DNA from: Gallalistipes aquisgranensis
GTDB lineage: Bacteria > Bacteroidota > Bacteroidia > Bacteroidales > Rikenellaceae
Direction: 5' to 3'
DNA: 64,000 nt
Assembly (NCBI RefSeq): GCF_014982715.1
Contig: NZ_JADCJY010000001.1
Span: 1,116,001 to 1,180,000 of the forward strand
Under the pieces are notes generated by a model. It searched no databases and was not told the DNA's origin. It worked only from the letters and a program-made list of their open reading frames with translations. Of the stretch, positions 43,459 to 53,125 are shown one piece after another (positions within the stretch are counted from its first letter, which is position 1; each line of letters starts with the position of its first letter). Made by a program: the position numbers and the translations under genes.

Positions 43459-44348
43459 AAATAGCGGTCACCGGCAGCCAGGGCCAGTTGGGCCTCACCT
43501 TGGGACGGATATCATCCGAATATCCCCGCCACGAATTCATCTTCGCGGACAGACAGGAGGCCGACATCACCGATCCGGCCGCTCTCCTCCGCTTTCTGGA
43601 ACGCACACAGGCCGAAGCCGTCATCAACTGTGCCGCCTACACGGCCGTGGAACAGGCCGAAAACGACAGGGAAACGGCTTCGCGCATCAATGCGGCAGGA
43701 CCGACCCTACTCGCCCGGATGGCCCGCCAAAAAGGAATCCCCCTAATCCATTTCTCGACCGACTACGTCTTTCCCGGCAACCTGAACCGCCCCCTGCGGG
43801 AAGAGGACCCCACCGGCCCGCTGAACGTTTACGGCCAGACCAAACTGACCGGAGAACGGGCCGTACTGGAGAGCGGATGCAGGGGCGCCGTTCTGCGTAC
43901 CTCATGGCTCTACTCGGAGTTCGGCCACAATTTCGTCCTTACCATGCTCCGGCTGGGCCATGAAGGAGTCTCTCCCCGGGTGATCTGCGACCAGATCGGT
44001 TCTCCCACCTATGCCGCCGACCTGGCCCGTGCGGCCGTGGAACTGCTCGGGCAAGGTACTCCCGGCATGGAACTTTACCATTACAGCGACGAAGGCTCCC
44101 TGTCATGGTATGACTTCGCGCAGGAGATTTTCTCCCGGGCCAGGCTTTCCGTTCGGGCGCAGGCTATTGCCTCGGCCGACTACCCGTCCACCGTCGCCCG
44201 TCCGCCGTACAGCGTCCTGTCCAAGGAGAAGATCGCCGGAAGAGGTATTCCGGTTCCCTGCTGGACTGAATCATTACAATGCTGCCTGGACCGCATCGCC
44301 CGACTCCATGCACACGCCCCGGGACAGCGTCCTTCCGGCCGGATCTAA
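43455..44348 (+). CDS. rfbD: dTDP-4-dehydrorhamnose reductase
   Basis: A 297-residue short-chain reductase with the nucleotide loop GSQGQLG (residues 7-13), NCAAYTAVEQAE, HFSTDYVFPG and the catalytic pair Tyr126/Lys130 (YGQTK). It makes dTDP-L-rhamnose with NAD(P)H. The 4,6-dehydratase rfbB is not in this window and must be elsewhere. The last codons precede the bile-salt-hydrolase-like gene by about 100 bases. Confidence 0.96.
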   Translation: MKIAVTGSQGQLGLTLGRISSEYPRHEFIFADRQEADITDPAALLRFLERTQAEAVINCAAYTAVEQAENDRETASRINAAGPTLLARMARQKGIPLIHFSTDYVFPGNLNRPLREEDPTGPLNVYGQTKLTGERAVLESGCRGAVLRTSWLYSEFGHNFVLTMLRLGHEGVSPRVICDQIGSPTYAADLARAAVELLGQGTPGMELYHYSDEGSLSWYDFAQEIFSRARLSVRAQAIASADYPSTVARPPYSVLSKEKIAGRGIPVPCWTESLQCCLDRIARLHAHAPGQRPSGRI

Positions 44349-44445
44349 AAAAATCCACACGATCCGTTCCGGCTCCGACCGGCGAAGAAAGAATACGGCC
44401 CGAATCTTGCACGGGACACAGCGAATCGACCAAATCCATCGCGAC

Positions 44446-45489
44446 ATGAAAACATTCGCTTACTTGGGCGCATCAGCCGCCGCCCTGCTACTCACGACTT
44501 CCCACACACCTATACAGGGCTGTACCCGGGCCGTCTACCTCGGTCCCGACGGAATGGTGGTCACGGGACGCACCATGGACTGGAGAGAGGATCTCCGTAC
44601 CAATCTCTACCTCTTTCCCCGGGGCATGGAACGTTCGGGTGCCGATTCGGGCAAAACCCTGCACTGGATTTCGAAATACGGCAGTGTCATCGCCGCCGGC
44701 TATGACATCGGCACCTCGGACGGCATGAATGAAAAAGGGCTCGTAGCCAACCTGCTCTACCTGACCGAGTCGGTCTATACCCGACCGGACGACACCCGAC
44801 CCGTGCTGGGCATCAGCATCTGGGCTCAGTACGTGCTGGACAACTTCGCCACGGTACGGGAAGCCGTCGCCGCACTCGAAGGAGACACGTTCCGCATCGA
44901 CGCCCCCGACATGCCCAACGGCGCCCGCTCCACCATGCATCTGGCCATCTCCGATCCCACAGGCAACAGCGCCATTTTCGAGTACCTGGACGGCAAACTG
45001 ATCATTCACGAAGGACGCCAGTACCAGATAATGACCAACTCCCCCAGTTATGACCGCCAGATCACCCTCGACGACTACTGGCAGCAGATCGGCGGTCTGG
45101 TCATGCTCCCCGGTACGAACCGGGCTTCGGACCGTTTCGTCCGAGCATCGTTCTACATCAATGCCGTTACGCAGACTTCCGATCCGCATCTGGCCGTGGC
45201 AGGAGTGTTCAGTGTCATGCGGAACGTATCAGTCCCCCTGGGCATCACCACGCCCGACCAACCGAACATTGCTTCGACCCGCTGGCGCACCGTATCGGAC
45301 CAGAAAAACCGGATATACTATTTCGAATCCACTCTGAGCCCCGACATCTTCTGGGTGTCGTTCGACAAACTCGACTTTTCTGCCGGAGCTCCCGTCCGTA
45401 AACTGACACTCACCGGCGGAGAGATCTATGCGGGCGATGCAGCCGGCGAATTCGCACCCGCGCCACCCTTCAAGTTTCTCTTCGAATAA
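44446..45489 (+). CDS. Choloylglycine hydrolase family protein (bile salt hydrolase or penicillin V acylase)
   Basis: A 347-residue Ntn hydrolase with a signal peptide (MKTFAYLGASAAALLLTTS) ending just before Cys26, the predicted N-terminal nucleophile (CTRAVYLGPDGMVVTGRTMDW). The MTNSPSYD and ASDRFVRASFY segments carry the Asn and Arg expected in the active site. The start is placed at this Met because it gives the signal peptide. It would act in the periplasm or on the surface on conjugated bile acids or N-acyl amides; sequence alone cannot decide which. Confidence 0.9.
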   Translation: MKTFAYLGASAAALLLTTSHTPIQGCTRAVYLGPDGMVVTGRTMDWREDLRTNLYLFPRGMERSGADSGKTLHWISKYGSVIAAGYDIGTSDGMNEKGLVANLLYLTESVYTRPDDTRPVLGISIWAQYVLDNFATVREAVAALEGDTFRIDAPDMPNGARSTMHLAISDPTGNSAIFEYLDGKLIIHEGRQYQIMTNSPSYDRQITLDDYWQQIGGLVMLPGTNRASDRFVRASFYINAVTQTSDPHLAVAGVFSVMRNVSVPLGITTPDQPNIASTRWRTVSDQKNRIYYFESTLSPDIFWVSFDKLDFSAGAPVRKLTLTGGEIYAGDAAGEFAPAPPFKFLFE

Positions 45490-45492
45490 CGG

Positions 45493-45972
45493 TCAGAAAA
45501 GATCTGTCACCGAGGCATGTACCAATCCGATCAGATCCGCCGGAGCCACCTCGATCTGAAGTCCCCGCACTCCCGCACTTACGTAAATATGTCCGCAGTC
45601 GAGGCAACTCCGGTGAATGAAAACGGGATAGTCCCGCTTCATGCCCACCGGCGAGCAGCCACCCCGCACGTAACCCGTGAGAGGCAGTAATTCTCTGACA
45701 TGAATCATGGCGGCACTCTTGTTTCCGGAAACCTTTGCAGCCAGTTTCAGATCGACTTCGGCATTCCCGGGCACGACACAGACGAAGATTCCCGTACGGT
45801 CGCCTCGAAGGACCAACGTTTTGAAAACATAGCGTATATCCTCGCCCAACTGTTCTGCCACATGAACTGCATCCAGATGCTCCTCATCCACTTCATAGGG
45901 CACCAGACGATATACGATCCCCGCCCGGTCGAGCAGCCGGGCGGCATTCGTCTTGTTGATTTTTGCACTCAT
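45493..45972 (-). CDS. ybaK: Cys-tRNA(Pro)/Cys-tRNA deacylase YbaK
   Basis: A 159-residue editing-domain protein with TNAARLLDRAGIVYRLVPYEVDE, the Lys of VFKTLVLRGD (catalytic type), FVCVVPGNAEVDLKLAAKVSG, and the C-terminal GYVRGGCSPVGMKRDYPVFIH. It hydrolyses Cys mischarged on tRNA-Pro. Convergent with the choloylglycine hydrolase gene, three bases apart at their stops. Confidence 0.94.
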   Translation of the reverse strand: MSAKINKTNAARLLDRAGIVYRLVPYEVDEEHLDAVHVAEQLGEDIRYVFKTLVLRGDRTGIFVCVVPGNAEVDLKLAAKVSGNKSAAMIHVRELLPLTGYVRGGCSPVGMKRDYPVFIHRSCLDCGHIYVSAGVRGLQIEVAPADLIGLVHASVTDLF

Positions 45973-46140
45973 AACCCACTTGTTTTCCCTGGCAAAGGTA
46001 GAAAATAATCCGCCACACAGCTATCCTTCCACACCATTATCGTCTGCACCGAACTCGATCCCTAACGGGTTCGGCCGTATCCGCGTTTATTATCAAAGCA
46101 CCAGAACGGATGACTCAAGGAAGGTTCCGGTCCATCGAAT

Positions 46141-46722
46141 CTACCGGAAATGTCGCAGGAGCAAGTCGATAGTACAAAAGATGATATATGCCGGCAGATA
46201 GTCTTTAAGCGCCTCTTTCAATGCGTCCAATGCCTTTTTAAGTTCGTATTTTACCCTGCGTTCGGAAATGTGGAAACGCTCCGCGATCTCTTTGATGCTC
46301 AATTCTTCGGTACGACTGGCAAGAAAGACATCACGCATCAGCGAAGGCATGGACTCCAATCGCCGTCGCATAATTTCGACGACCTCTTCGGCATGGAGTT
46401 CTTCGGTCGTATTGTTTTCCAAACTGGCAAGATGATATGCCAGCATACGTTCGTTTGCGTTCTGCAGGTTCTTATGGACCCGGGAGTGTATCCGAAGGGA
46501 ACGCAGATGCTCCAGGCATTGTTTTTTGATCGTTCCCACGATGTACCGCCGCGGGTCGGTATCCTCGGGAAGCATGTTTCTGCGGAGCCACCAGGAAACG
46601 AAAGAATCCGTGACAATATCTTCGGCCACGGCCGTATCCTCCACATACGACCGGGCTATGACGATGAAATTGGTCCGGTATCTGACGTAGAGCCGGTTGA
46701 ATATTTCCGTATCGGGACTCAT
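46141..46722 (-). CDS. ECF RNA polymerase sigma-70 factor
   Basis: About 193 residues with the start at MSPDTEIFNRLYV; upstream in-frame codons are AT-rich leader. Region 2 is visible in LYVRYRTNFIVIARSYVEDTAVAEDIVTDSFVSWW, and region 4 in MPSLMRDVFLASRTEELSIKEIAERFHISERRVKYEL (helix-turn-helix). The family partner is a FecR anti-sigma factor, which here lies divergently 283 bases away. It should drive the susC/D operon when the anti-sigma receives a signal from the SusC N-terminal STN domain. Confidence 0.9.
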   Translation of the reverse strand: MSPDTEIFNRLYVRYRTNFIVIARSYVEDTAVAEDIVTDSFVSWWLRRNMLPEDTDPRRYIVGTIKKQCLEHLRSLRIHSRVHKNLQNANERMLAYHLASLENNTTEELHAEEVVEIMRRRLESMPSLMRDVFLASRTEELSIKEIAERFHISERRVKYELKKALDALKEALKDYLPAYIIFCTIDLLLRHFR

Positions 46723-47005
46723 GCTTTCGAGCGTATTTCGTCGCTGATTTGTCGTGTCAAAGTTACATAATTTTTTTGACGGTCGTTTCCTGAAAATAAC
46801 AGGGATTTGTTTTTGCAAATATGCAAAATTTTTAATATACGGCAATTATTAAAATATTTCGGATATTTTCTAAAAATATTTATTTGTAAAAAAACATCCG
46901 TTTTTTGTCCTTTTACCTTTTTTATGCAATATAAATAAAAGGATTGAAAAGAATGACAGCCGGAACGGTCGGCAAAATCCGGAAAATGAGTAAATAATAT
47001 TTAGA

Positions 47006-47971
47006 ATGAAATCTACGGATATACTGAAATATCTTGAAGGCAAAAGTTCGGATGCGGAAAAAGAAAAACTTGTGGAGTGGCTGGATGCCTCGCCCGAGCA
47101 TGTAAAAGAGTTCGAGGACATCCGTTTCGTCTTCGAGATGACAAAGATATACGATCAGGAGCTCGGGGAAATAGCGGCGGAACCGAACGGTAAATTCGTA
47201 AAGGTATGGCTTGCGGAGCGCTTTCCGCGTGTCATACGGCGCATGGCCGGAGTGGCCGCAGCGGTAGCGCTCGTTTTCGGAGCCGGTTATCTGGCGCATC
47301 TTCGGACCGTCGATCAGATTTCGTCGCAACTCACCTCTTTGACGGTTCCGGCTGGACAACGGTTGAATATCACATTGACGGACGGTTCCCGTGTCTGGCT
47401 CAATTCGGGAGCCCGCCTCGAATATCCGACAGTCTTCGGACGTCATGAACGCATGGTAAAACTCACGGGTGAAGCGATGTTCGAGGTGGAACACGATACG
47501 GAACACCCGTTTATCGTGCGGACATTCGCTTCCGATGTGGAGGTACTGGGCACCCGATTCAATGTCGCCGCCGATGAAGAATCGCAAAGTTTTTCGACGA
47601 CTTTGCTGGAAGGGGTTCTCCGCCTGACCGAACGGAGAACGCGGACCGGAGTCGTGCTGAACTCCGGGGATGAAGCGCATTGGCTGAACGGCAGTTTCGC
47701 CGTCGGTAAAGCACGTGATTTCGATGCCGTATGTTGGACGGAAGGGTTGATCAGCGTCCGCGGCCAGTCGTTCGAAGAATTGATGCGGAAATTCGAAAAA
47801 GCCTACAACGTGCGTATTGAAATCGCCCGCCGGACCATGCCGGTCATCGGTTTCGAGAGCGGGAAGATCCGTATCTCCGACGGCATTGACCATGCACTAC
47901 GGGTATTACAATACACTTCGGATTTTACGTTCACGCACGATCTGAAAAACAACGTCATCACGATCCATTAG
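47006..47971 (+). CDS. FecR-family anti-sigma factor
   Basis: A 321-residue single-pass membrane protein. It has a cytosolic N-terminal part (MKSTDILKYLEGKSSDAEKEKLVEWLDASPE), a helix at about 75-95 (RMAGVAAAVALVFGAGYLAHL), a FecR domain at about 107-195 (LTSLTVPAGQRLNITLTDGSRVWLNSGARLEYP), and a C-terminal DUF4974 part (GQSFEELMRKFEKAYNVRIEI). It holds the ECF sigma factor inactive until SusC signals. Unusually, the sigma gene is divergent rather than upstream on the same strand. Confidence 0.92.
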   Translation: MKSTDILKYLEGKSSDAEKEKLVEWLDASPEHVKEFEDIRFVFEMTKIYDQELGEIAAEPNGKFVKVWLAERFPRVIRRMAGVAAAVALVFGAGYLAHLRTVDQISSQLTSLTVPAGQRLNITLTDGSRVWLNSGARLEYPTVFGRHERMVKLTGEAMFEVEHDTEHPFIVRTFASDVEVLGTRFNVAADEESQSFSTTLLEGVLRLTERRTRTGVVLNSGDEAHWLNGSFAVGKARDFDAVCWTEGLISVRGQSFEELMRKFEKAYNVRIEIARRTMPVIGFESGKIRISDGIDHALRVLQYTSDFTFTHDLKNNVITIH

Positions 47972-48052
47972 CAAGAAATCCTTACCGCATAACTAACTTA
48001 TAACTAACTTAAAATTTTGACCATATGACCTGAATCCGTTGAATGCCGGCAG

Positions 48053-48108
48053 GGAGCCACAAAAAAATACCTGCGGGTTGGCAGACCCGCAGGCCGGTAA
48101 TCGGCTCC
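48053..48108 (+). promoter_or_regulatory. Nested hairpin in the susC leader
   Basis: Inner stem CCTGCGGGT (48070-48078) pairs with ACCCGCAGG (48085-48093). An outer stem GGAGCC (48053-48058) pairs with GGCTCC (48103-48108). It lies 48 bases before the susC start and could be a leader structure that tunes expression. No T-tract follows, so a simple terminator is unlikely. Confidence 0.5.
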
Positions 48109-48155
48109 GCAATCGGAAGACTACAAAACCTATTACCCATTCTTTCTACAAATGT

Positions 48156-51100
48156 ATGAATAAAAAACAAGTTTTTCGCAAAGTCGAGGGACTGATCGGA
48201 CGGGCGCTGCTATGTGTTTGTCTGAGTTTGTGTACATTGACAGTCAGGGCCGAGGATACACTGCTGACCGTCAATCTGGATAAGGTCCCTCTTTCCAAAG
48301 CCATTTCCGTTATAGAAGGACAATCCCGTTATCTTTTCATGCTGGGCGAGGGTGTAGATGCCGCCGCGGAAATTGTTTCCATCCATGCCGAGAAACAACC
48401 GCTTCGAGTGGTTCTCGACCAGTTGGTGCGGGGTACCCGGCTCGCTTACAACATCGAGGGGCGCAACATTCTGCTATCCCTGGCCGCTTCCACTTCCGAT
48501 TCCGACAAGCCTTCCACGGTCAGCGGCCGTGTATTGGACGGAAAGGGAGCGCCGGTGGTCGGTGCAACCGTCCTTGTGAAAGGTACGACGACCGGCACGA
48601 GCACGGATGCCAACGGTTCCTACACTCTGAAGGTTCCCGCACCTGCTGCAACGGCCGTGCTGACCGTCAGCTGCCTGGGTTATACTTCAGCAGAGAGTGT
48701 TGTCGGTCAGCGTGTGAAGATCGATTTCACGCTGAAGGAGGAGGCCCAGGCCATCGACAACGTCGTCGTAACGGCCCTGGGCATCAAACGTTCGGAAAAG
48801 GCGCTTTCCTACAACGTGCAGCAGGTTTCGTCAGAGGAGATCATCGGAAACAAAGATGTGAACTTCGTCAATGCGCTTAACGGCAAAGTGGCAGGTGTGA
48901 ACATCAACACTTCCTCGTCGGGTGTGGGTGGTGCGTCGAAGGTCGTCATGCGCGGCACGAAAGGTATCGACCAGTCGTCGAATGCACTGTACGTCATCGA
49001 CGGTGTGCCGATGTACAACCTCGGAGGTGAAGGCGGCACAGAGTTCAGCTCCACAGGAACGTCGGAAGCCGTGGCAGACATCAACCCCGAGGATATCGAA
49101 TCGGTGTCGGTACTGACAGGTGCTGCGGCTGCTGCTCTCTATGGCAGCTATGCTTCGAACGGAGCCATCGTCATCACGACCAAGAAAGGCATGGCAGGGC
49201 ACACATCCGTAACTGTGACCAGCAATACCGAAGTGCTATCGCCATTCGTGATGCCCAAATTCCAAAACACCTACGGTACGGGCAACCTTTATGCTTCAGA
49301 GGGACAGACGCTGATGAGTTGGGGCCGTCGGCTTCACTCGGCGGACCGTACGGGATATTCCCCGCGCAGCGACTACTTTCAGGCAGGCGTTGTCGGCACA
49401 GAGACCGTTTCTCTGTCGACGGGAACCGACCGCAATCAAACCTACCTTTCGGCTTCAGCGGTCAATTCCCGCGGCATTGTACCCAACAACAATTACGATC
49501 GTTACAATTTCACGGCCCGTAACACCACCTCTTTGCTCAAAGATCGCATGACCATAGACCTCGGGGCCTCTTATGTCATGCAGAATGACCGCAACATGGT
49601 CAATCAAGGCACATACGCCAATCCATTGGTGTCGGCCTATCTTTTCCCGCGCGGAAACGATTGGAACCGCGTACAGATGTTTGAACGTTACGACCCCGAG
49701 CGCCACATCTGGGTGCAGGACTGGGACGAATGGATCGGCGCCGGTAATTTGACGATGCAGAATCCTTACTGGATCAACTATCGCAACCTGCGTGAGAACG
49801 ACAAGCGGCGCTACATGCTCAACGCCAACATCTCCTACCAGATTCTCGACTGGCTTTCGATTTCGGGCCGCATCCGGATTGATAATGCAGTGACCGATTT
49901 CACGGAGAAGTTCTATGCCACGTCGAATTCGACTCTCATCGAGGGTTCAAGCAACGGACTGTACGGTATCACCAAGACCGAAGACCGGCAGACCTATGGG
50001 GATGTGCTGCTCAACATCAACAAAACGTTCGGTGAAAATTGGTCGTTGCAGGCCAACATAGGTGCCGTGATTTCGGACATCCGGCAGGATGCCTTCAAGA
50101 ACCGCGGTCCCATCATGGAATCGGGTATTGCCAACCTGTTCAATGTCTTTCAGCTTGACGATACCCGAGTGTCCCGCGAGCAGTCCGGCTGGCGCGAACA
50201 ATACCAGTCGGTCTTCGCCTCGGCCGAAATCGGGTACAAAGGAGCCTACTATCTGACTCTTACAGGCCGTAATGACTGGCCTTCGCAACTGGCGGGCCCG
50301 CAGTCTGTCTCGTCATCGTTCTTCTACCCCTCGATCGGCGCTTCGGTGGTGCTGTCGCAACTCATCCCCAATATGCCGGAAAATCTTTCGTACGTCAAAC
50401 TGCGCGGTTCATGGGCTTCGGTGGGTCTTCCGTTCGCTCGTTTTCTGGCCAATCCCGTCTATGTGTGGGATGCCGACAACAAAGTGTGGAAAACGGAAAC
50501 CAACTATCCTTTCTACGACCTGAAACCCGAACGTACGGATTCGTGGGAGGTAGGTCTTACGATGCGATTCCTGAAACATTTCAACCTCGATGCCTCCTAT
50601 TACAATACGAAGACATACAACCAGACTTTCGACCCGCAGATATCCGTATCATCGGGTTACTCGACGCTCTATGTTCAGACGGGTTCGGTCCGGAACCGGG
50701 GCGTCGAGCTGGCATTGGGATACGACAACAACTGGGGCAAGTTCTCGTGGAGTTCGAATTTCACGTTCAGCGCCAACCAGAACCGGATTCTCGAATTGGT
50801 GGACAATTATCGCCACCCCGAGACAGGACAGCTCATTACCAAGGATCGCCTCGATGTCGGCGGACTGAATCAGGCTCACTTCATCCTCAAGAAGAGAGGG
50901 TCGCTGGGAGACCTTTATTCGATCATCGACCTCAAGCGCGACGCCAATGGTCACGTTTACGTCGATGAGAACAATCAGATATACACTGTCTCCGAGAATC
51001 TGGATGATATCAAGTTGGGTTCGGTTTTCCCGAAAGCCAACATGGCATGGCGCAATGACTTCCGGTACGGAAATTTCCGTTTCGGCTTCATGGTTTCGGC

Positions 51101-51521
51101 CCGTCTCGGCGGTATCGTCTATTCCGCCACGCAGGCACAACTCGATTATTATGGCGTGTCGGAAGACTCGGCTATAGCACGCGACGCCGGAGGCGTGGCA
51201 ATCAACGGCGGATCACTCTTGCCGGCCTACAACTGGTACGAAGTCGTGGGCGGAAAGAGCATTCCGCAGTATTACACCTATTCGGCAACGAATGTACGGC
51301 TGCAGGAGGCTTCGATCGGATATACCATCCCTAAAAAGAAGTTGGGCGACGTCTGCGAGATCACCCTTTCACTCGTGGGACGTAATCTCTGGATGATTTA
51401 CAACAAAGCTCCGTTCGATCCCGAATCCGTTGCCACGACGGGCAACTACTACCAGGGTATCGACTACTTTATGATGCCCTCGACCCGTAACATCGGTTTT
51501 AACCTCCGACTCAAATTTTAA
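48156..51521 (+). CDS. SusC-like TonB-linked outer-membrane protein with STN domain
   Basis: About 1121 residues, starting at MNKKQVFRKVEGLIG; an earlier Met exists but gives a poor leader. It has a signal peptide to about residue 32, then a secretin/TonB N-terminal (STN) domain (LLTVNLDKVPLSKAISVIEGQSRYLF), a carboxypeptidase-like domain (TVSGRVLDGKGAPVVGATVLVKGTTTGTST), a plug (SEEIIGNKDVNFVNALNGKVAGVNI, SVLTGAAAAALYGSYASNGAI) and a barrel to the aromatic C terminus (GFNLRLKF). The STN domain ties it to the FecR/sigma pair. It should import large glycan fragments. Confidence 0.94.
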   Translation: MNKKQVFRKVEGLIGRALLCVCLSLCTLTVRAEDTLLTVNLDKVPLSKAISVIEGQSRYLFMLGEGVDAAAEIVSIHAEKQPLRVVLDQLVRGTRLAYNIEGRNILLSLAASTSDSDKPSTVSGRVLDGKGAPVVGATVLVKGTTTGTSTDANGSYTLKVPAPAATAVLTVSCLGYTSAESVVGQRVKIDFTLKEEAQAIDNVVVTALGIKRSEKALSYNVQQVSSEEIIGNKDVNFVNALNGKVAGVNINTSSSGVGGASKVVMRGTKGIDQSSNALYVIDGVPMYNLGGEGGTEFSSTGTSEAVADINPEDIESVSVLTGAAAAALYGSYASNGAIVITTKKGMAGHTSVTVTSNTEVLSPFVMPKFQNTYGTGNLYASEGQTLMSWGRRLHSADRTGYSPRSDYFQAGVVGTETVSLSTGTDRNQTYLSASAVNSRGIVPNNNYDRYNFTARNTTSLLKDRMTIDLGASYVMQNDRNMVNQGTYANPLVSAYLFPRGNDWNRVQMFERYDPERHIWVQDWDEWIGAGNLTMQNPYWINYRNLRENDKRRYMLNANISYQILDWLSISGRIRIDNAVTDFTEKFYATSNSTLIEGSSNGLYGITKTEDRQTYGDVLLNINKTFGENWSLQANIGAVISDIRQDAFKNRGPIMESGIANLFNVFQLDDTRVSREQSGWREQYQSVFASAEIGYKGAYYLTLTGRNDWPSQLAGPQSVSSSFFYPSIGASVVLSQLIPNMPENLSYVKLRGSWASVGLPFARFLANPVYVWDADNKVWKTETNYPFYDLKPERTDSWEVGLTMRFLKHFNLDASYYNTKTYNQTFDPQISVSSGYSTLYVQTGSVRNRGVELALGYDNNWGKFSWSSNFTFSANQNRILELVDNYRHPETGQLITKDRLDVGGLNQAHFILKKRGSLGDLYSIIDLKRDANGHVYVDENNQIYTVSENLDDIKLGSVFPKANMAWRNDFRYGNFRFGFMVSARLGGIVYSATQAQLDYYGVSEDSAIARDAGGVAINGGSLLPAYNWYEVVGGKSIPQYYTYSATNVRLQEASIGYTIPKKKLGDVCEITLSLVGRNLWMIYNKAPFDPESVATTGNYYQGIDYFMMPSTRNIGFNLRLKF

Positions 51522-51526
51522 GAGCT

Positions 51527-53110
51527 ATGAAGAAGATCAAAATATCCATTTGCAGGACATCCCTCCGGTTGGCCCTGGCTCTGGTACCGGCGGCATCGTT
51601 TGTCGCCTGTACGGGCAACTTCGACGATATCAATTCCGATCCCTATGCTGCTTCGAAAGACGACATGAACAACGACAACTATATCGTTTCGTCGATTCTG
51701 ACGGGGCTTCAGGGATGGGTTATTCCACTCGACGTCCTCACTCACCAGTTCACCGACATCGTGTTAGGCGGTGCGCTCGGCGGATATATGGCCGACTCCA
51801 ACCCCGGCCTTCCCACCCGCATCTCTACCTTCAACCCGACCAATGACTGGACGCGTGTGATGCTCATCCGCGTGATTCCCGAGATTTATACGGCCTACAA
51901 TAAATTGAAGGTTAATTCCGACGATGAAGTGGCTCTCGCGTTGGCCGAAGTGATTCGCATAGCCGCCGTACATCGCGTGACCGACACGTATGGTCCGATT
52001 CCCTATTCGCAAATCGGGGCCGGCGATGCACTTACCTCACCCTACGATTCGCAGCAGAAGGTTTATGAACAGTTGTTCAAGGATCTCGACGGTGCTTTGG
52101 CCATACTGAGAAACCATTCGGCAGAGACCATCAAGGCGACCTCGGACAAAATCTATGCGGGCAATCTGTCGAAGTGGGTTCTGTTCGCCAATTCACTCAA
52201 ACTGCGTATGGCAATGCGCATCAGCTATGCGGCTCCGGACAAGGCTGAACAGGCAGTACGCGAAGCACTTGCAGCGGAGAATGGCGGCGTTATCGAATCG
52301 AATGCCGACAACGCGCAGATTCCGACCCAAAATAATCCTTTCAAAGTCGTGATGTATGATTATAACGGTGGAGATTCGCGCGTTTCTGCCGACATTACCT
52401 CGTACATGAACGGATACAAGGACCCCCGCAGAGCGAAATATTTTACCCGTTCGACCTTCACTGGAGGTATCCAGAACGGTTATATCGGCCTGCGTTCGGG
52501 TATCAGTATCCCCACCGAATCGCTTCTTTATTCCAATATGGTGGTCGATTACACGACGCCGCTCATGTGGATGAATGCCGCCGAGGTGGCTTTTCTGAAA
52601 GCGGAAGCCGCCCTGCGAGGCTGGTACGGCTCGCAAACCGATGCCGAGCGCTGGTACAAAGAGGGGGTACGCCTCTCGTTCGAGCAGTGGGGGCTTTCAG
52701 GCGACTACGATGCCTATATCGCTGACGGGAGATCGCTGCCCGAGTCCTATGTGGACCCGCTGGGCAAGGAGAGCAATACATCGGAAGTGAGTGCCGTAAC
52801 CATCAAATGGGATACGCGGGGTGATTTCGAGACGAACCTCGAACAAATTATTACCCAGAAATGGCTGGCGATCTTTCCGGAAGGTTTTGAAGCATGGTGC
52901 GAATTCCGTCGTACGGGCTATCCGCGTTTGATGCCTGCCACCAACAACCGTAGCGGCGGCATCATTCCCAAAGGCGGCTATGCGAACCGCATGCCCTATC
53001 CGGTGGAGGAGTATCAGGAAAACAACGAGCATATCAACGAAGCGGTTTCGCTGCTTGGGGGCCCGGACAACATGGCCACCCGTCTGTGGTGGGACTGCAA
53101 GGAGAAATAA
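51527..53110 (+). CDS. SusD/RagB-family nutrient-binding lipoprotein
   Basis: A 527-residue lipoprotein with lipobox Cys28 (SFVACTGNFDDIN). It belongs to the SusD-like group with VTDTYGPIPYSQIGAGD, KVYEQLFKDLDGALAILR and KWVLFANSLKLRMAMRISYA (TPR-like helices), and ends with YPVEEYQENNEHINEAVSLLGGPDNMATRLWWD. It caps the SusC barrel and binds the target glycan. It follows susC by five bases. Confidence 0.93.
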   Translation: MKKIKISICRTSLRLALALVPAASFVACTGNFDDINSDPYAASKDDMNNDNYIVSSILTGLQGWVIPLDVLTHQFTDIVLGGALGGYMADSNPGLPTRISTFNPTNDWTRVMLIRVIPEIYTAYNKLKVNSDDEVALALAEVIRIAAVHRVTDTYGPIPYSQIGAGDALTSPYDSQQKVYEQLFKDLDGALAILRNHSAETIKATSDKIYAGNLSKWVLFANSLKLRMAMRISYAAPDKAEQAVREALAAENGGVIESNADNAQIPTQNNPFKVVMYDYNGGDSRVSADITSYMNGYKDPRRAKYFTRSTFTGGIQNGYIGLRSGISIPTESLLYSNMVVDYTTPLMWMNAAEVAFLKAEAALRGWYGSQTDAERWYKEGVRLSFEQWGLSGDYDAYIADGRSLPESYVDPLGKESNTSEVSAVTIKWDTRGDFETNLEQIITQKWLAIFPEGFEAWCEFRRTGYPRLMPATNNRSGGIIPKGGYANRMPYPVEEYQENNEHINEAVSLLGGPDNMATRLWWDCKEK

Positions 53111-53125
53111 ATCATTACTCAAGCC

